Below are positions 26,840 to 34,573 of a stretch of DNA of 64,000 nt, piece after piece. A program made the position numbers and the translations under genes. The notes beneath the pieces are model-generated. The model had not been told where the DNA came from. It saw nothing but the letters and a program-made list of their open reading frames with translations, and did no database searches. Numbering within the stretch: the first letter of the stretch is position 1; the number at the start of each line of letters is the position of its first letter. Source of the DNA: Bacilli bacterium. Its GTDB lineage: Bacteria > Bacillota_I > Bacilli_A > RFN20 > CAG-288. The stretch covers positions 5,310 through 69,309 of the forward strand of contig CAAGLY010000017.1 in the NCBI GenBank assembly GCA_900770925.1, read 5' to 3'.

Positions 26840-28301
26840 TTTTGTCAAAATCCGGGATGAAGACGATGTCATCGTTGTCTTAAAACCCTTTAAGAAAGGA
26901 GACAGAGTCGATTCTCTTCTCCTTCTTGATGATGTTCCTAGGGGACATAAGGTTGCTCTTCACGATAGGAAGAAAGGCGACTTTGTCCATAAATACGGAA
27001 CCATCATTGGAAAAGCCAAACAGGATATTATGAAAGGACAGTGGGTCCATTCCCATAATCTGGAGACTTCCCTTAACACCTTAGAACCTTCCTACTCCTA
27101 TCAGAAAATCGATCTGAAATCTGTTGCCTCTTCCCATAAGACCTGGCTTGGCTATCTTCGCTGTGATAAACGGGCTGGAACGAGAAACGATAGGTATCTT
27201 CTTCCTACTGTTGGATGTGTTAATGCTCTTCTTGCCATAAGGAAAGAGAAATTCGTTGCCCTCCATCCTTCTTTCCGTCATCGGATTAAGATTCTTTCCC
27301 ATCCCTATGGATGCTCTCAGCTCGGCGATGACCTTCTTCATACCAAGAAGCTTCTGATCAGCTTGGCGAAGAACCCGAACTGCGGAGGGCTTCTTGTTCT
27401 TGGACTCGGCTGTGAGAATAACCGTCTCTCTGACTTTAGGAAAGAGAGGGGAGGATACGATAAGGAGCGGGTCCGCTTCTTTAATGCCCAGGAAAAGGAT
27501 GACGAAATAGGATACGGACTAGCTAGGATGGATGAACTCTATCAGAAGAGGGGGGAGGACAAACGGACGCCTCTTCCTTTATCTAGGCTTAATCTTGGTG
27601 TAAAATGTGGTGGTTCGGATGGATTCTCCGGACTGACTGCCAACCCTCTGCTTGGACGCGTGAGCGATATCATCGGTGCTAGCGGAGGTAAAGTCTGCCT
27701 GACCGAAGTTCCTGAGAGGTTCGGAGCAGAACAGAGCCTTAGGAACCGGGCAAAGGATGAGAAGACCTATGAAAAGGTCGTCTCCCTGATTACCGATTTC
27801 AAAGAGTACTATGCGAAAAACAACAGGCCCTGCTACGAGAACCCTTCACCGGGAAATAAAGATGGCGGCATCACGACCCTTGAGGAAAAATCGAACGGAT
27901 GTGTCCTTAAAGGCGGACAGCTGGAAGTTGAGGATGTCCTTGACTACGGAGAAAGGGCAACTGAGCCTGGTCTCTCCTTAGTAAACGGACCGGGCAACGA
28001 CCTTGTTGCCTGCACCGACTTAGCTGCGGCAGGATGCAACCTCATCTGCTTTACGACCGGAAGAGGAACCCCGTTCGGTTCTATTGTCCCGACCATCAAG
28101 ATCGGAACCAATCCGATTGTCTCGGCCAAGAAAGCCGATTGGATTGACTTCAATGGCGGAAGAGTCCTTGAGGAATCCTGGGGAAAGGTCACAGAGGACC
28201 TTCTTGATCTGATTCTGTCTGTCGCTTCCGGAAAGGAAGTCAAGGCAGAACGGAATGAATCCGAGCCGATTGCTCTGTTTAAGACTGGTGTTACCTTATA
28301 G
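26832..28301 (+). CDS. uxaA: Altronate dehydratase
   Basis: 489 residues. An N-terminal SAF domain (residues about 10-75) includes HDRKKGDFVHKYG. The catalytic part has the iron-binding pattern of UxaA: GTRNDRYLLPTVGCVN, SHPYGCSQLGDD, GLGCENN, CGGSDGFSGLTANP and FTTGRGTPFG. It converts D-altronate to 2-keto-3-deoxygluconate. The order uxaB-uxaA-uxaC is a complete isomerase pathway in one operon. Confidence 0.93.
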   Translation: MNDFVKIRDEDDVIVVLKPFKKGDRVDSLLLLDDVPRGHKVALHDRKKGDFVHKYGTIIGKAKQDIMKGQWVHSHNLETSLNTLEPSYSYQKIDLKSVASSHKTWLGYLRCDKRAGTRNDRYLLPTVGCVNALLAIRKEKFVALHPSFRHRIKILSHPYGCSQLGDDLLHTKKLLISLAKNPNCGGLLVLGLGCENNRLSDFRKERGGYDKERVRFFNAQEKDDEIGYGLARMDELYQKRGEDKRTPLPLSRLNLGVKCGGSDGFSGLTANPLLGRVSDIIGASGGKVCLTEVPERFGAEQSLRNRAKDEKTYEKVVSLITDFKEYYAKNNRPCYENPSPGNKDGGITTLEEKSNGCVLKGGQLEVEDVLDYGERATEPGLSLVNGPGNDLVACTDLAAAGCNLICFTTGRGTPFGSIVPTIKIGTNPIVSAKKADWIDFNGGRVLEESWGKVTEDLLDLILSVASGKEVKAERNESEPIALFKTGVTL

Positions 28302-28312
28302 GAGGAACAGCG

Positions 28313-29719
28313 ATGAAACAGTTCTTAGGAGATGATTTTCTGTTAGACAACGAAGTAGCCAAGAAGCTTTACTTCGAACATGCGAAGAAGAGGCCGATTT
28401 TCGATTATCACTGCCATCTGATTCCGGAACAGATTGCTTCCGACTATCATTTCTCTTCCATTACCGAAGCCTGGCTTGGAAAGGATGGATATGGTGACCA
28501 CTACAAATGGCGTCTGAGGCGTGAGCTCGGTATTGAGGAAAAATACATCACCGGCAATGCTTCCGACTGGGAGAAGTTCGAGAAGTATGCAGAATGCATG
28601 CCTTATAGGATCGGTAACCCGATTTATGAGTGGACGCATCTGGAGCTGAAGCATTTCTTCGGCATCACTAAACCCTTATCTCCTTCTACGGCGAAGGAAA
28701 TCTTCACTGAGTGCAATGAAAAGCTCAAAACCCTTTCTGCCCGCAAGAGGAGGGAAAGGAGCAATGTAGCGACTGTCTACACCACCGATGACCCTGTCGA
28801 TGATCTCCATTTCCATGAATTAAGGGCAAAGGATCCCACCTTGAAGACGAAAGTCGCTCCGGCCTGGCGTCCGGATAAGGTCATCAACGTCGAACGGGAT
28901 ACCTTCGTTCCGGAGATTGAGAAGCTTGCCTTAGTCACTGGCAAGGAAATCACGGATCTGAAGGAGAGGCTTTCTGCCTTAGATGAACGCCTCAGCTTCT
29001 TTGTTGAGCACGGATGCTGTGCTTCTGACCATGCCCTTGATGTCAGGCATTTTAAGAAAGGCACCACTTACGAACAGGCTAATGCCGTCTTCCTTAAAGG
29101 AAGGAAGAAAGAACCGATTTCCTTTGAAGAGGAAGATAGGTACAAAGGCTACCTGCTTCTCCATTTAGGAAGACAGTACCATAAGTACAACATGGTCCAG
29201 GAGTACCATATCGGTGCTCTCCGGAACAATTCCTTACGGAATTACAAGGCTATGGGTGCAGATACCGGATTCGATGCCGTGTCCGATTTACCTGTTGCCG
29301 AAAAACTCTCTGCCTTGCTTGATGCCCTCGATGAGACAGATGAACTTCCTAAGACGGTCTTATTCACCTTAAATGAGAAGGACTATGTTGTCCTTGCCAC
29401 GTTAAGGAACTGCTTCCAGGGCGGAAGGAAAGGTAAGATTCAGATGGGTACTTCCTGGTGGTTCAATGATCACTATGATGGAAGGATGACCCAGCTTAAA
29501 CGTCTTGGAAACGATGGTCTTCTCTCCTGCTTTATCGGCAGGCTTACCGATTCCCGTAGCTTCTTAAGCTATCCTCGCCATGACTATTTCCGCCGTGAGT
29601 TCTGCAACTACTTAGGCGAATTAGTTGAAAAAGGACGTTACCCGGAAGACTATGACACTCTTGGAAAGATTGTCGAGGATGTTTCTTACAATAACGCCGT
29701 TAGCTTCTTTAAGCGTTAA
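28313..29719 (+). CDS. uxaC: Glucuronate/galacturonate isomerase
   Basis: 468 residues, full-length UxaC (amidohydrolase-like fold). Markers: IFDYHCHLIPEQIA with the metal His residues, TTDDPVDDL, AWRPDKVINV, CCASDHALDV and QMGTSWWFNDHYDGM. It turns D-galacturonate into tagaturonate. AGGAGG stands before the start, 11 bases after uxaA. The 3' end overlaps that of the opposing pectinesterase gene by 11 bases, and no terminator is visible between them. Confidence 0.93.
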   Translation: MKQFLGDDFLLDNEVAKKLYFEHAKKRPIFDYHCHLIPEQIASDYHFSSITEAWLGKDGYGDHYKWRLRRELGIEEKYITGNASDWEKFEKYAECMPYRIGNPIYEWTHLELKHFFGITKPLSPSTAKEIFTECNEKLKTLSARKRRERSNVATVYTTDDPVDDLHFHELRAKDPTLKTKVAPAWRPDKVINVERDTFVPEIEKLALVTGKEITDLKERLSALDERLSFFVEHGCCASDHALDVRHFKKGTTYEQANAVFLKGRKKEPISFEEEDRYKGYLLLHLGRQYHKYNMVQEYHIGALRNNSLRNYKAMGADTGFDAVSDLPVAEKLSALLDALDETDELPKTVLFTLNEKDYVVLATLRNCFQGGRKGKIQMGTSWWFNDHYDGRMTQLKRLGNDGLLSCFIGRLTDSRSFLSYPRHDYFRREFCNYLGELVEKGRYPEDYDTLGKIVEDVSYNNAVSFFKR

Positions 29720-30662
29720 TCTTTAGGAACTTTGACAATAAGGCTCTGTACTGCTTAGGCAGTGCAGAGCCTTTTCGGTTTCTGGTAAAAGAGGCTCTTC
29801 CCTCTAAAAGGGGATATTCCTCAAACCGGCAGGTCTTTTTCCGGTCCACATTGCTCCAGTCATGGAAAAGAAGCGGATTAATATGATCTTCGTAGGTGCA
29901 GTTAGAGAAGACGGCTTTCCCATAATCCCGCCAGGGACGCCCTAAAAAGGTGCTGTCTTTCTCTGCTCCTCCGTTTAAGAACCGGCAGGACTCGAAATAG
30001 AAGCCGAAGTCATCCTTTAAGGAGTGGCTTGGCGCGGTGACATAGGTTTCTCCTCTTATATCGTTCAGAGTGATTAAATTGCACTGGTAGAAAAGAGCCC
30101 GGCCTGCTCCGAAAATAAAGTCGACGGTTCCCTTGATTATGCAGTGGCTGAAATAGGTGGTGCAGTTTCCTTCATGGTATCTCTCTTCCTCCGGAAGAAA
30201 ACCGAGGTATCTTGTGGAGAGATCATCCGGGAGAGGACCGACAAAGAGGGTGTCCTGCGTCGAGATGAAGGTACAGTTTAGAAAGAAGTTATCATCTCCG
30301 TAGACTCCTAGTGCCACTTCCTGCCCTTTTACCTGTGGGCTTCCGGAGGTGTTCTCGATTACGAAATTCTCAAAGATGTTGTGATTTCCGGTGACTTTGA
30401 TTACGGCTGTCTTCCAGGTCGTTAACTCTTTTCCTTCGTTATCCTTCTCGTTAGCGTAATGGTCGTCATGGATTCTTCCTTTCAGGATAATATGGAAGTA
30501 ATCGAAAGGAAAAGAGAACGAAATCTTCTCTTCTGTCTCTAATATAATATTGAAAGGAGTGCCTTTCTTCTTACTCCGTAACTTTTTACAGCCTTCCCTC
30601 CTGTCCTTGACACTATGGTAAGTAAAGGTCTTCTTGTTTTCAAACAGAAATAAACTGATCAT
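29709..30662 (-). CDS. Pectinesterase (CE8), no signal peptide
   Basis: About 317 residues of the right-handed beta-helix pectin methylesterase family. Motifs: GQEVALGVYGDDNFF and FISTQDTLF (GxYx-type and QDT), GTVDFIFGAGRALFYQC with catalytic Asp, and LGRPWRDYGKAVF with the substrate-binding Arg and Trp. It removes methyl esters from galacturonan. The absence of a signal peptide suggests action on imported oligomers. A GTG at 30674 overlaps the ribosome site, so the ATG at 30662 is preferred. Opposite in direction to the rest of the locus. Confidence 0.88.
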   Translation of the reverse strand: MISLFLFENKKTFTYHSVKDRREGCKKLRSKKKGTPFNIILETEEKISFSFPFDYFHIILKGRIHDDHYANEKDNEGKELTTWKTAVIKVTGNHNIFENFVIENTSGSPQVKGQEVALGVYGDDNFFLNCTFISTQDTLFVGPLPDDLSTRYLGFLPEEERYHEGNCTTYFSHCIIKGTVDFIFGAGRALFYQCNLITLNDIRGETYVTAPSHSLKDDFGFYFESCRFLNGGAEKDSTFLGRPWRDYGKAVFSNCTYEDHINPLLFHDWSNVDRKKTCRFEEYPLLEGRASFTRNRKGSALPKQYRALLSKFLKINA

Positions 30663-30742
30663 AGATGATTTCACTCCTAACTATTTGCTTCTTTATCGGA
30701 GATAGTCTATAACAGAACAGGTAGAGAAAGGAACTATCGCCC

Positions 30743-31600
30743 ATGAAACTTGGTGTCCGTGCGCATGATTTAGCCAGCAATGTCACTTTACAGGAATTCG
30801 TATCGATTATCGATTCTTATGGCTTTAATCTTGTCCAGCTCGTCTTTAAGAAATCTTTTTCCGATTATTCTTATGATAAGGATTATGTCGAGAAAGCAGC
30901 TTCTCTTTTTGACCAGCATAAGATTAAAGTAGCAAGGCTAGGGGCTTACTTCAATCCGGTCCATTCCGATAAGGAAGTCGTCCGGAAAGGAATCGAGAAC
31001 TTCAAGAAGAATATCGACATCGCGAAATATTTCGGATATCCGTTAGTAGGAAGCGAAACCGGGTCCTACTCCGATAGCCCCTGGGTCTATCATCCTAAGA
31101 ACCGAACTGAGGAAGGATACCAGGAAAGCAAAAGCATCTTTAGGGAGCTTACAAAGTATGCGAAAGAGAAAGGAGTTTCCTTAGCCATCGAATCCGCGTT
31201 TGGACATGTCAGGTATGATGCTAAGCGTCAGGCCCGCCTTTTGTCGGAACTGAACAGCGATAACGTCTATGCAACAATCGACCTCTATAACCTATTAGAT
31301 GTCTCTAACTTTGAACAGCGGAATGAGATCTTTAAGGATGCCCTTATGGAACTCGGAAGCAAAGTCAAGATCATCCATCTGAAGGATGGATATGTCAAAG
31401 ACGGCAAATTAAGGCAGACCTCTCCGGGAAAAGGGGAATTCGATTATCCTTTCAGGAGGGAGTGCGTAAAAAAGTATGCTCCGGATGCAACAAGGATTTT
31501 CGAGGGGGTGAAAGCGTGCGACATTCTCTCTGCAAAAACCTTAGTGGAAGGCCTGATTCCTGGGCTGAAAGGCAGAAATCAGGTTACGAAAACAAACTAG
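30743..31600 (+). CDS. Sugar phosphate isomerase/epimerase-like TIM barrel protein
   Basis: 285 residues of the xylose isomerase-like (AP endonuclease 2) fold. Seen: VRAHDL at strand 1, GSETGSY, LAIESAFGHV with a probable metal Glu, ATIDLYNLLD with metal Asp, and IIHLKDGYVKDGKL with metal His. The exact substrate is unknown. It starts divergently from the pectinesterase gene and sits inside the uronate locus, so an isomerisation of a uronic acid or a derived keto acid is a fair guess. Confidence 0.8.
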   Translation: MKLGVRAHDLASNVTLQEFVSIIDSYGFNLVQLVFKKSFSDYSYDKDYVEKAASLFDQHKIKVARLGAYFNPVHSDKEVVRKGIENFKKNIDIAKYFGYPLVGSETGSYSDSPWVYHPKNRTEEGYQESKSIFRELTKYAKEKGVSLAIESAFGHVRYDAKRQARLLSELNSDNVYATIDLYNLLDVSNFEQRNEIFKDALMELGSKVKIIHLKDGYVKDGKLRQTSPGKGEFDYPFRRECVKKYAPDATRIFEGVKACDILSAKTLVEGLIPGLKGRNQVTKTN

Positions 31601-31630
31601 TCAAGAAAAAGATAAAATATTTTTTATCGG

Positions 31631-31658
31631 AAAAGTGCCTGAAATACGGCACTTTTTA
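31631..31658 (+). terminator. Terminator before the transporter operon
   Basis: AAAAGTGCC and GGCACTTTT pair (9 bp, 8-base loop) with T at the end. Confidence 0.8.
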
Positions 31659-31662
31659 AGCG

Positions 31663-31674
31663 CTTGTATACAAG
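31663..31674. promoter_or_regulatory. CTTGTATACAAG operator, upstream copy
   Basis: Perfect 12-base palindrome upstream of the transporter promoter, identical to the copies at 17385 and 31723. It is centred exactly 60 bases from the downstream copy. Confidence 0.75.
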
Positions 31675-31678
31675 CACC

Positions 31679-31707
31679 TATACAAAAGGACTTTTTGTGC
31701 GTATAAT
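31679..31707 (+). promoter_or_regulatory. Promoter of the pectin transporter operon
   Basis: TATAAT at 31702-31707 with TATACA 17 bases upstream. It is flanked by two operators and followed by a cre-like site. Confidence 0.7.
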
Positions 31708-31709
31708 CT

Positions 31710-31724
31710 ATGTAAGCGGTTGCT
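31710..31724. promoter_or_regulatory. Catabolite response element (cre)
   Basis: ATGTAAGCGGTTGCT fits the WTGNAANCGNWNNCW consensus at every position. Its place just after the -10 box predicts repression by CcpA when preferred sugars are present. Confidence 0.75.
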
Positions 31725-31734
31725 TGTATACAAG
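31723..31734. promoter_or_regulatory. CTTGTATACAAG operator, downstream copy
   Basis: Identical palindrome in the 5' leader, overlapping the cre by two bases and placed just before the ribosome site of the first gene. Confidence 0.75.
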
Positions 31735-31748
31735 CTATAGGAGGCTGC

Positions 31749-32558
31749 ATGAGTCTGAAAAAGTATCGTCTCATCGATCTCTCTAGGCTATTAGGGTTAG
31801 CCCTGCTTGTCGAAATCGCAACTGCACTTGTCTTCTATTACACCAAGCTTCCTAGGTTCTACATCTCCATCACGGCTACTGTTGTCAGGATTGCTAGGAT
31901 CCGCTGGAATGCTATTGGACTTGTTATCGGTCCTATAGCCGGAGTCATCGGACAGATGCTCCGCTCTCTCCTTAGAGGAGAATACTCCTACTACGGATTC
32001 CTGATTACGACTATCCCTTATCTCTTCTTAGCTATCTGCCTTCTGTTCTTCAGCAAAGAAGGATTCAAGAAGAAAAGGGAGGGAAACTTCGGCTACCTTA
32101 CTCTCTATGCGCTATCTGGCTATCTTTCCTTAGAAGCCGGCCGGCTTCTATGCGAGATCGGGAACACTTCTTATTATTCCCAGATTGGATTGCAGAGGGG
32201 TGCAGACCTGATTCAGATTCTCGTCGGAATCATCATCTTCTTCGCTGCCTACCGGCAGGGAACCATCCTAAGGGATAGGAAAACAAGGTTCCTCGAAAAG
32301 AAAAAGCAGAACGAGACAGCGAGAAGGCGGGAAGAAAAGTTCGATTATTACCGCTTAGAGGAGAGGGCAGAAGGAAACGATGTGAACGATGCCGCCTTAC
32401 TAGAAGGAGGCACCTTATCAACCGAAGATCTGAAGAAGAGGGAATCGGACCGCCGGAAAATCGAAAACCGGAAATCCTTCTTCGATAAGGAAAACGAAGC
32501 AGACAGGAAGTGTTACGGAAAGAAGAAAAACAAAGGAGGAGAGACTCATGGCAGCTAG
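31749..32558 (+). CDS. Membrane protein, ECF substrate-component-like, with charged C-terminal tail
   Basis: 269 residues. The first ~175 form about five or six membrane segments. The part TVV-M-IA-M-IRWNAIGLVIGPIAGVIGQML resembles the Gly/Ala-rich core of ECF S-components. The last ~95 residues are strongly charged (Lys, Glu, Asp, Arg) and cytoplasmic. It is the first gene after the double-operator promoter and overlaps the permease gene by 11 bases, so it probably assists the ABC importer, but its function is unknown. GGAGG ribosome site. Confidence 0.7.
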   Translation: MSLKKYRLIDLSRLLGLALLVEIATALVFYYTKLPRFYISITATVVRIARIRWNAIGLVIGPIAGVIGQMLRSLLRGEYSYYGFLITTIPYLFLAICLLFFSKEGFKKKREGNFGYLTLYALSGYLSLEAGRLLCEIGNTSYYSQIGLQRGADLIQILVGIIIFFAAYRQGTILRDRKTRFLEKKKQNETARRREEKFDYYRLEERAEGNDVNDAALLEGGTLSTEDLKKRESDRRKIENRKSFFDKENEADRKCYGKKKNKGGETHGS

Positions 32559-33546
32559 ACAATTGCCGAAAGCCACCGAAGAAGAAGTCCAGCGAAGGGA
32601 ACGGGACTACTGGAAACAGAAAATCCATACCATCATCACCGATTGGCGCCTGTATCTCTTATTATTCCCGCTTGCCTTCTTCTTCATTGTCTGGAAGTAT
32701 ATTCCGATTGCCACGATGGTCATGGCCTTCAAGGACTACAAAATCGATTCCTCCTTTGGCGGAGGCGCCTTCACCAGCCAGTTCATCGGATTCTATTCCT
32801 TCCAGTTCCTCTTCCAGCAGGCGAAGTTCTGGGAAGCCTTCCGGAACACCTTCCTTCTCTCCTTCTACGGCTTAGTCTTCGGCTTCCCCTTCCCGATCAT
32901 CCTTGCTCTCTTCTTCTCGGAAATCCGTAACCGTGCCTACCGCTCTATCGCCCAGGTCCTCTGCTACTTACCGAAATTCATTTCCTTAGTGGTCAGGACC
33001 ACCATCATCTCCAGGCTGTTAACCCCATCCGATTCCTATACGGCAGCGGGTCCTATCGCCGCCATCTTCGAACATAGGGGTGTCCATAACTTACTGACGA
33101 ATGCCAAAGCCTTCCGTTCCATCTTCACCGTTTCCGGCATCTGGCAGGAAGCCGGATACGGATCCATCGTCTACTTCGCTGCTATCTTAGGTATATCGCC
33201 GACTAACTACGAAGCCGCACGAATAGACGGAGCCACCAAGAGGCAGCAGATCAAATACGTGACGATTCCGGGAAGGACATCCACTCTTGCCATCATGCTC
33301 ATCCTCAAAATCGGTTCCCTTCTCTCTGTCGGATATGAAAAGGTCTACCTGCTCCAGCAGCTTGGCGCACCATTTGAGACAAGCGAAACTGTCTCGACCT
33401 ACGTTATTAACACCTTCATGGGCAATGCTAATGCAAACCAGGGCATGGGTGCAGCCGCCGATAGGTTCAACTCCTTGCTCTCCATGCTACTTGTTATCGG
33501 AGCCAACAAAGTCTCCAAGCGGGTCTCTTCCGCTTCCTTGTATTAA
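32548..33546 (+). CDS. ABC transporter permease, LplB/YtcP type
   Basis: 332 residues with six hydrophobic segments. The EAA loop, YEAARIDGATKRQQIKYVTIP, makes contact with the ATPase. Opening WRLYLLLFPLAFFFIVWKYIP and FWEAFRNTFLLSFYGLVFGFP (in part) match the LplB family of permeases for complex glycan fragments such as oligogalacturonides. It forms the channel with the next gene's product. Confidence 0.9.
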   Translation: MAARQLPKATEEEVQRRERDYWKQKIHTIITDWRLYLLLFPLAFFFIVWKYIPIATMVMAFKDYKIDSSFGGGAFTSQFIGFYSFQFLFQQAKFWEAFRNTFLLSFYGLVFGFPFPIILALFFSEIRNRAYRSIAQVLCYLPKFISLVVRTTIISRLLTPSDSYTAAGPIAAIFEHRGVHNLLTNAKAFRSIFTVSGIWQEAGYGSIVYFAAILGISPTNYEAARIDGATKRQQIKYVTIPGRTSTLAIMLILKIGSLLSVGYEKVYLLQQLGAPFETSETVSTYVINTFMGNANANQGMGAAADRFNSLLSMLLVIGANKVSKRVSSASLY

Positions 33547-33555
33547 GGAGGGCTT

Positions 33556-34494
33556 ATGGAAAAAGAAAACAGTCTCAAACTGAAAAAGAAAAAAGCTCAG
33601 AAAGTCCATAGGTCAGGCTCCGAATTAGTCTTCAAGATTGTCTCCTACACCTTCATTACTCTCTTCGCTCTTCTCTGCCTCTATCCTCTGCTCTTTGTCC
33701 TCTCTTCGGCAATCAGCTCTGGCGAAGCCGTTATTTCCGGAAAGGTTGTTGCCTTCCCTATCGGCTTTCAAGGACAGGCCTTCCTCGATGTCATTAACAA
33801 CAAGAGGTTCTGGATCTCCTATGCAAACACCTTCTTCGTTACGGTTTACGGAACGATTTACTGCAGGATTCTTTCAATCTTTGGTGCCTACGCCTTATCT
33901 AAGTCAAGAAGGCCAGGCCAGAAGCTCTTCAACTTCCTTATGGTCTTCACTAGGTGGTTCGCTGCCGGTGTCATCCCTAGGAACCTTAACTACCAGCAGA
34001 CAAAATCTGTCTTAAGGAACAGGGGTATCACCGATCAAAAATGGGTCATCGTCTTAGCCATGGGTAGGGCCGCCTTCAATGTCATCCTTCTCCGCAACGC
34101 CTTCCAGAGCGTTCCTAAGGAAATCGAAGAAGCGGCCACCGTCGATGGGGCAAATGACTTCCAGATCAGGTCTAAGATCTATGTCCCGATGTCTAAGGCA
34201 ACCGTTGCCACCGTCGCTCTCTTCTACGGAATCTCCCGTTGGAACGGATACTTCTGGGCAAGGAAGGTTGTCGATAACTCCTACGACTTGCCGCTTCAGG
34301 TTACCATTCAGACTCAGATAGCCCTTATCGAACAGAGTATTGCCGATAACGGAGCAGGTATCGTCAACGGATACGCCCTTCAGTCTTCTATCTACGCCAT
34401 GGTCATCTGCGCAATCATTCCGATTCTGATCATCTATCCCTTCATTCAGAAGTATTTCGCTGCCGGTGTCAATCTCGGCGGTGTCAAAGAGTAG
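33556..34494 (+). CDS. ABC transporter permease, LplC/YesQ type
   Basis: 312 residues, six membrane segments, beginning after a Lys-rich cytoplasmic start. The EAA loop IEEAATVDGANDFQIRSKIYVP lies at about residue 195-215. ISYANTFFVTVYGT and SKSRRPGQKLFNFL are typical of the second permease of this importer type. Ten bases downstream of its partner gene. Confidence 0.9.
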   Translation: MEKENSLKLKKKKAQKVHRSGSELVFKIVSYTFITLFALLCLYPLLFVLSSAISSGEAVISGKVVAFPIGFQGQAFLDVINNKRFWISYANTFFVTVYGTIYCRILSIFGAYALSKSRRPGQKLFNFLMVFTRWFAAGVIPRNLNYQQTKSVLRNRGITDQKWVIVLAMGRAAFNVILLRNAFQSVPKEIEEAATVDGANDFQIRSKIYVPMSKATVATVALFYGISRWNGYFWARKVVDNSYDLPLQVTIQTQIALIEQSIADNGAGIVNGYALQSSIYAMVICAIIPILIIYPFIQKYFAAGVNLGGVKE

Positions 34495-34573
34495 GTAAGG
34501 TACGTCACTTAGGTAAATTGCTTCTTACTGAGGCTATTTATAAAGGAATTTGATTCATCAGGAGGTAAATGAT

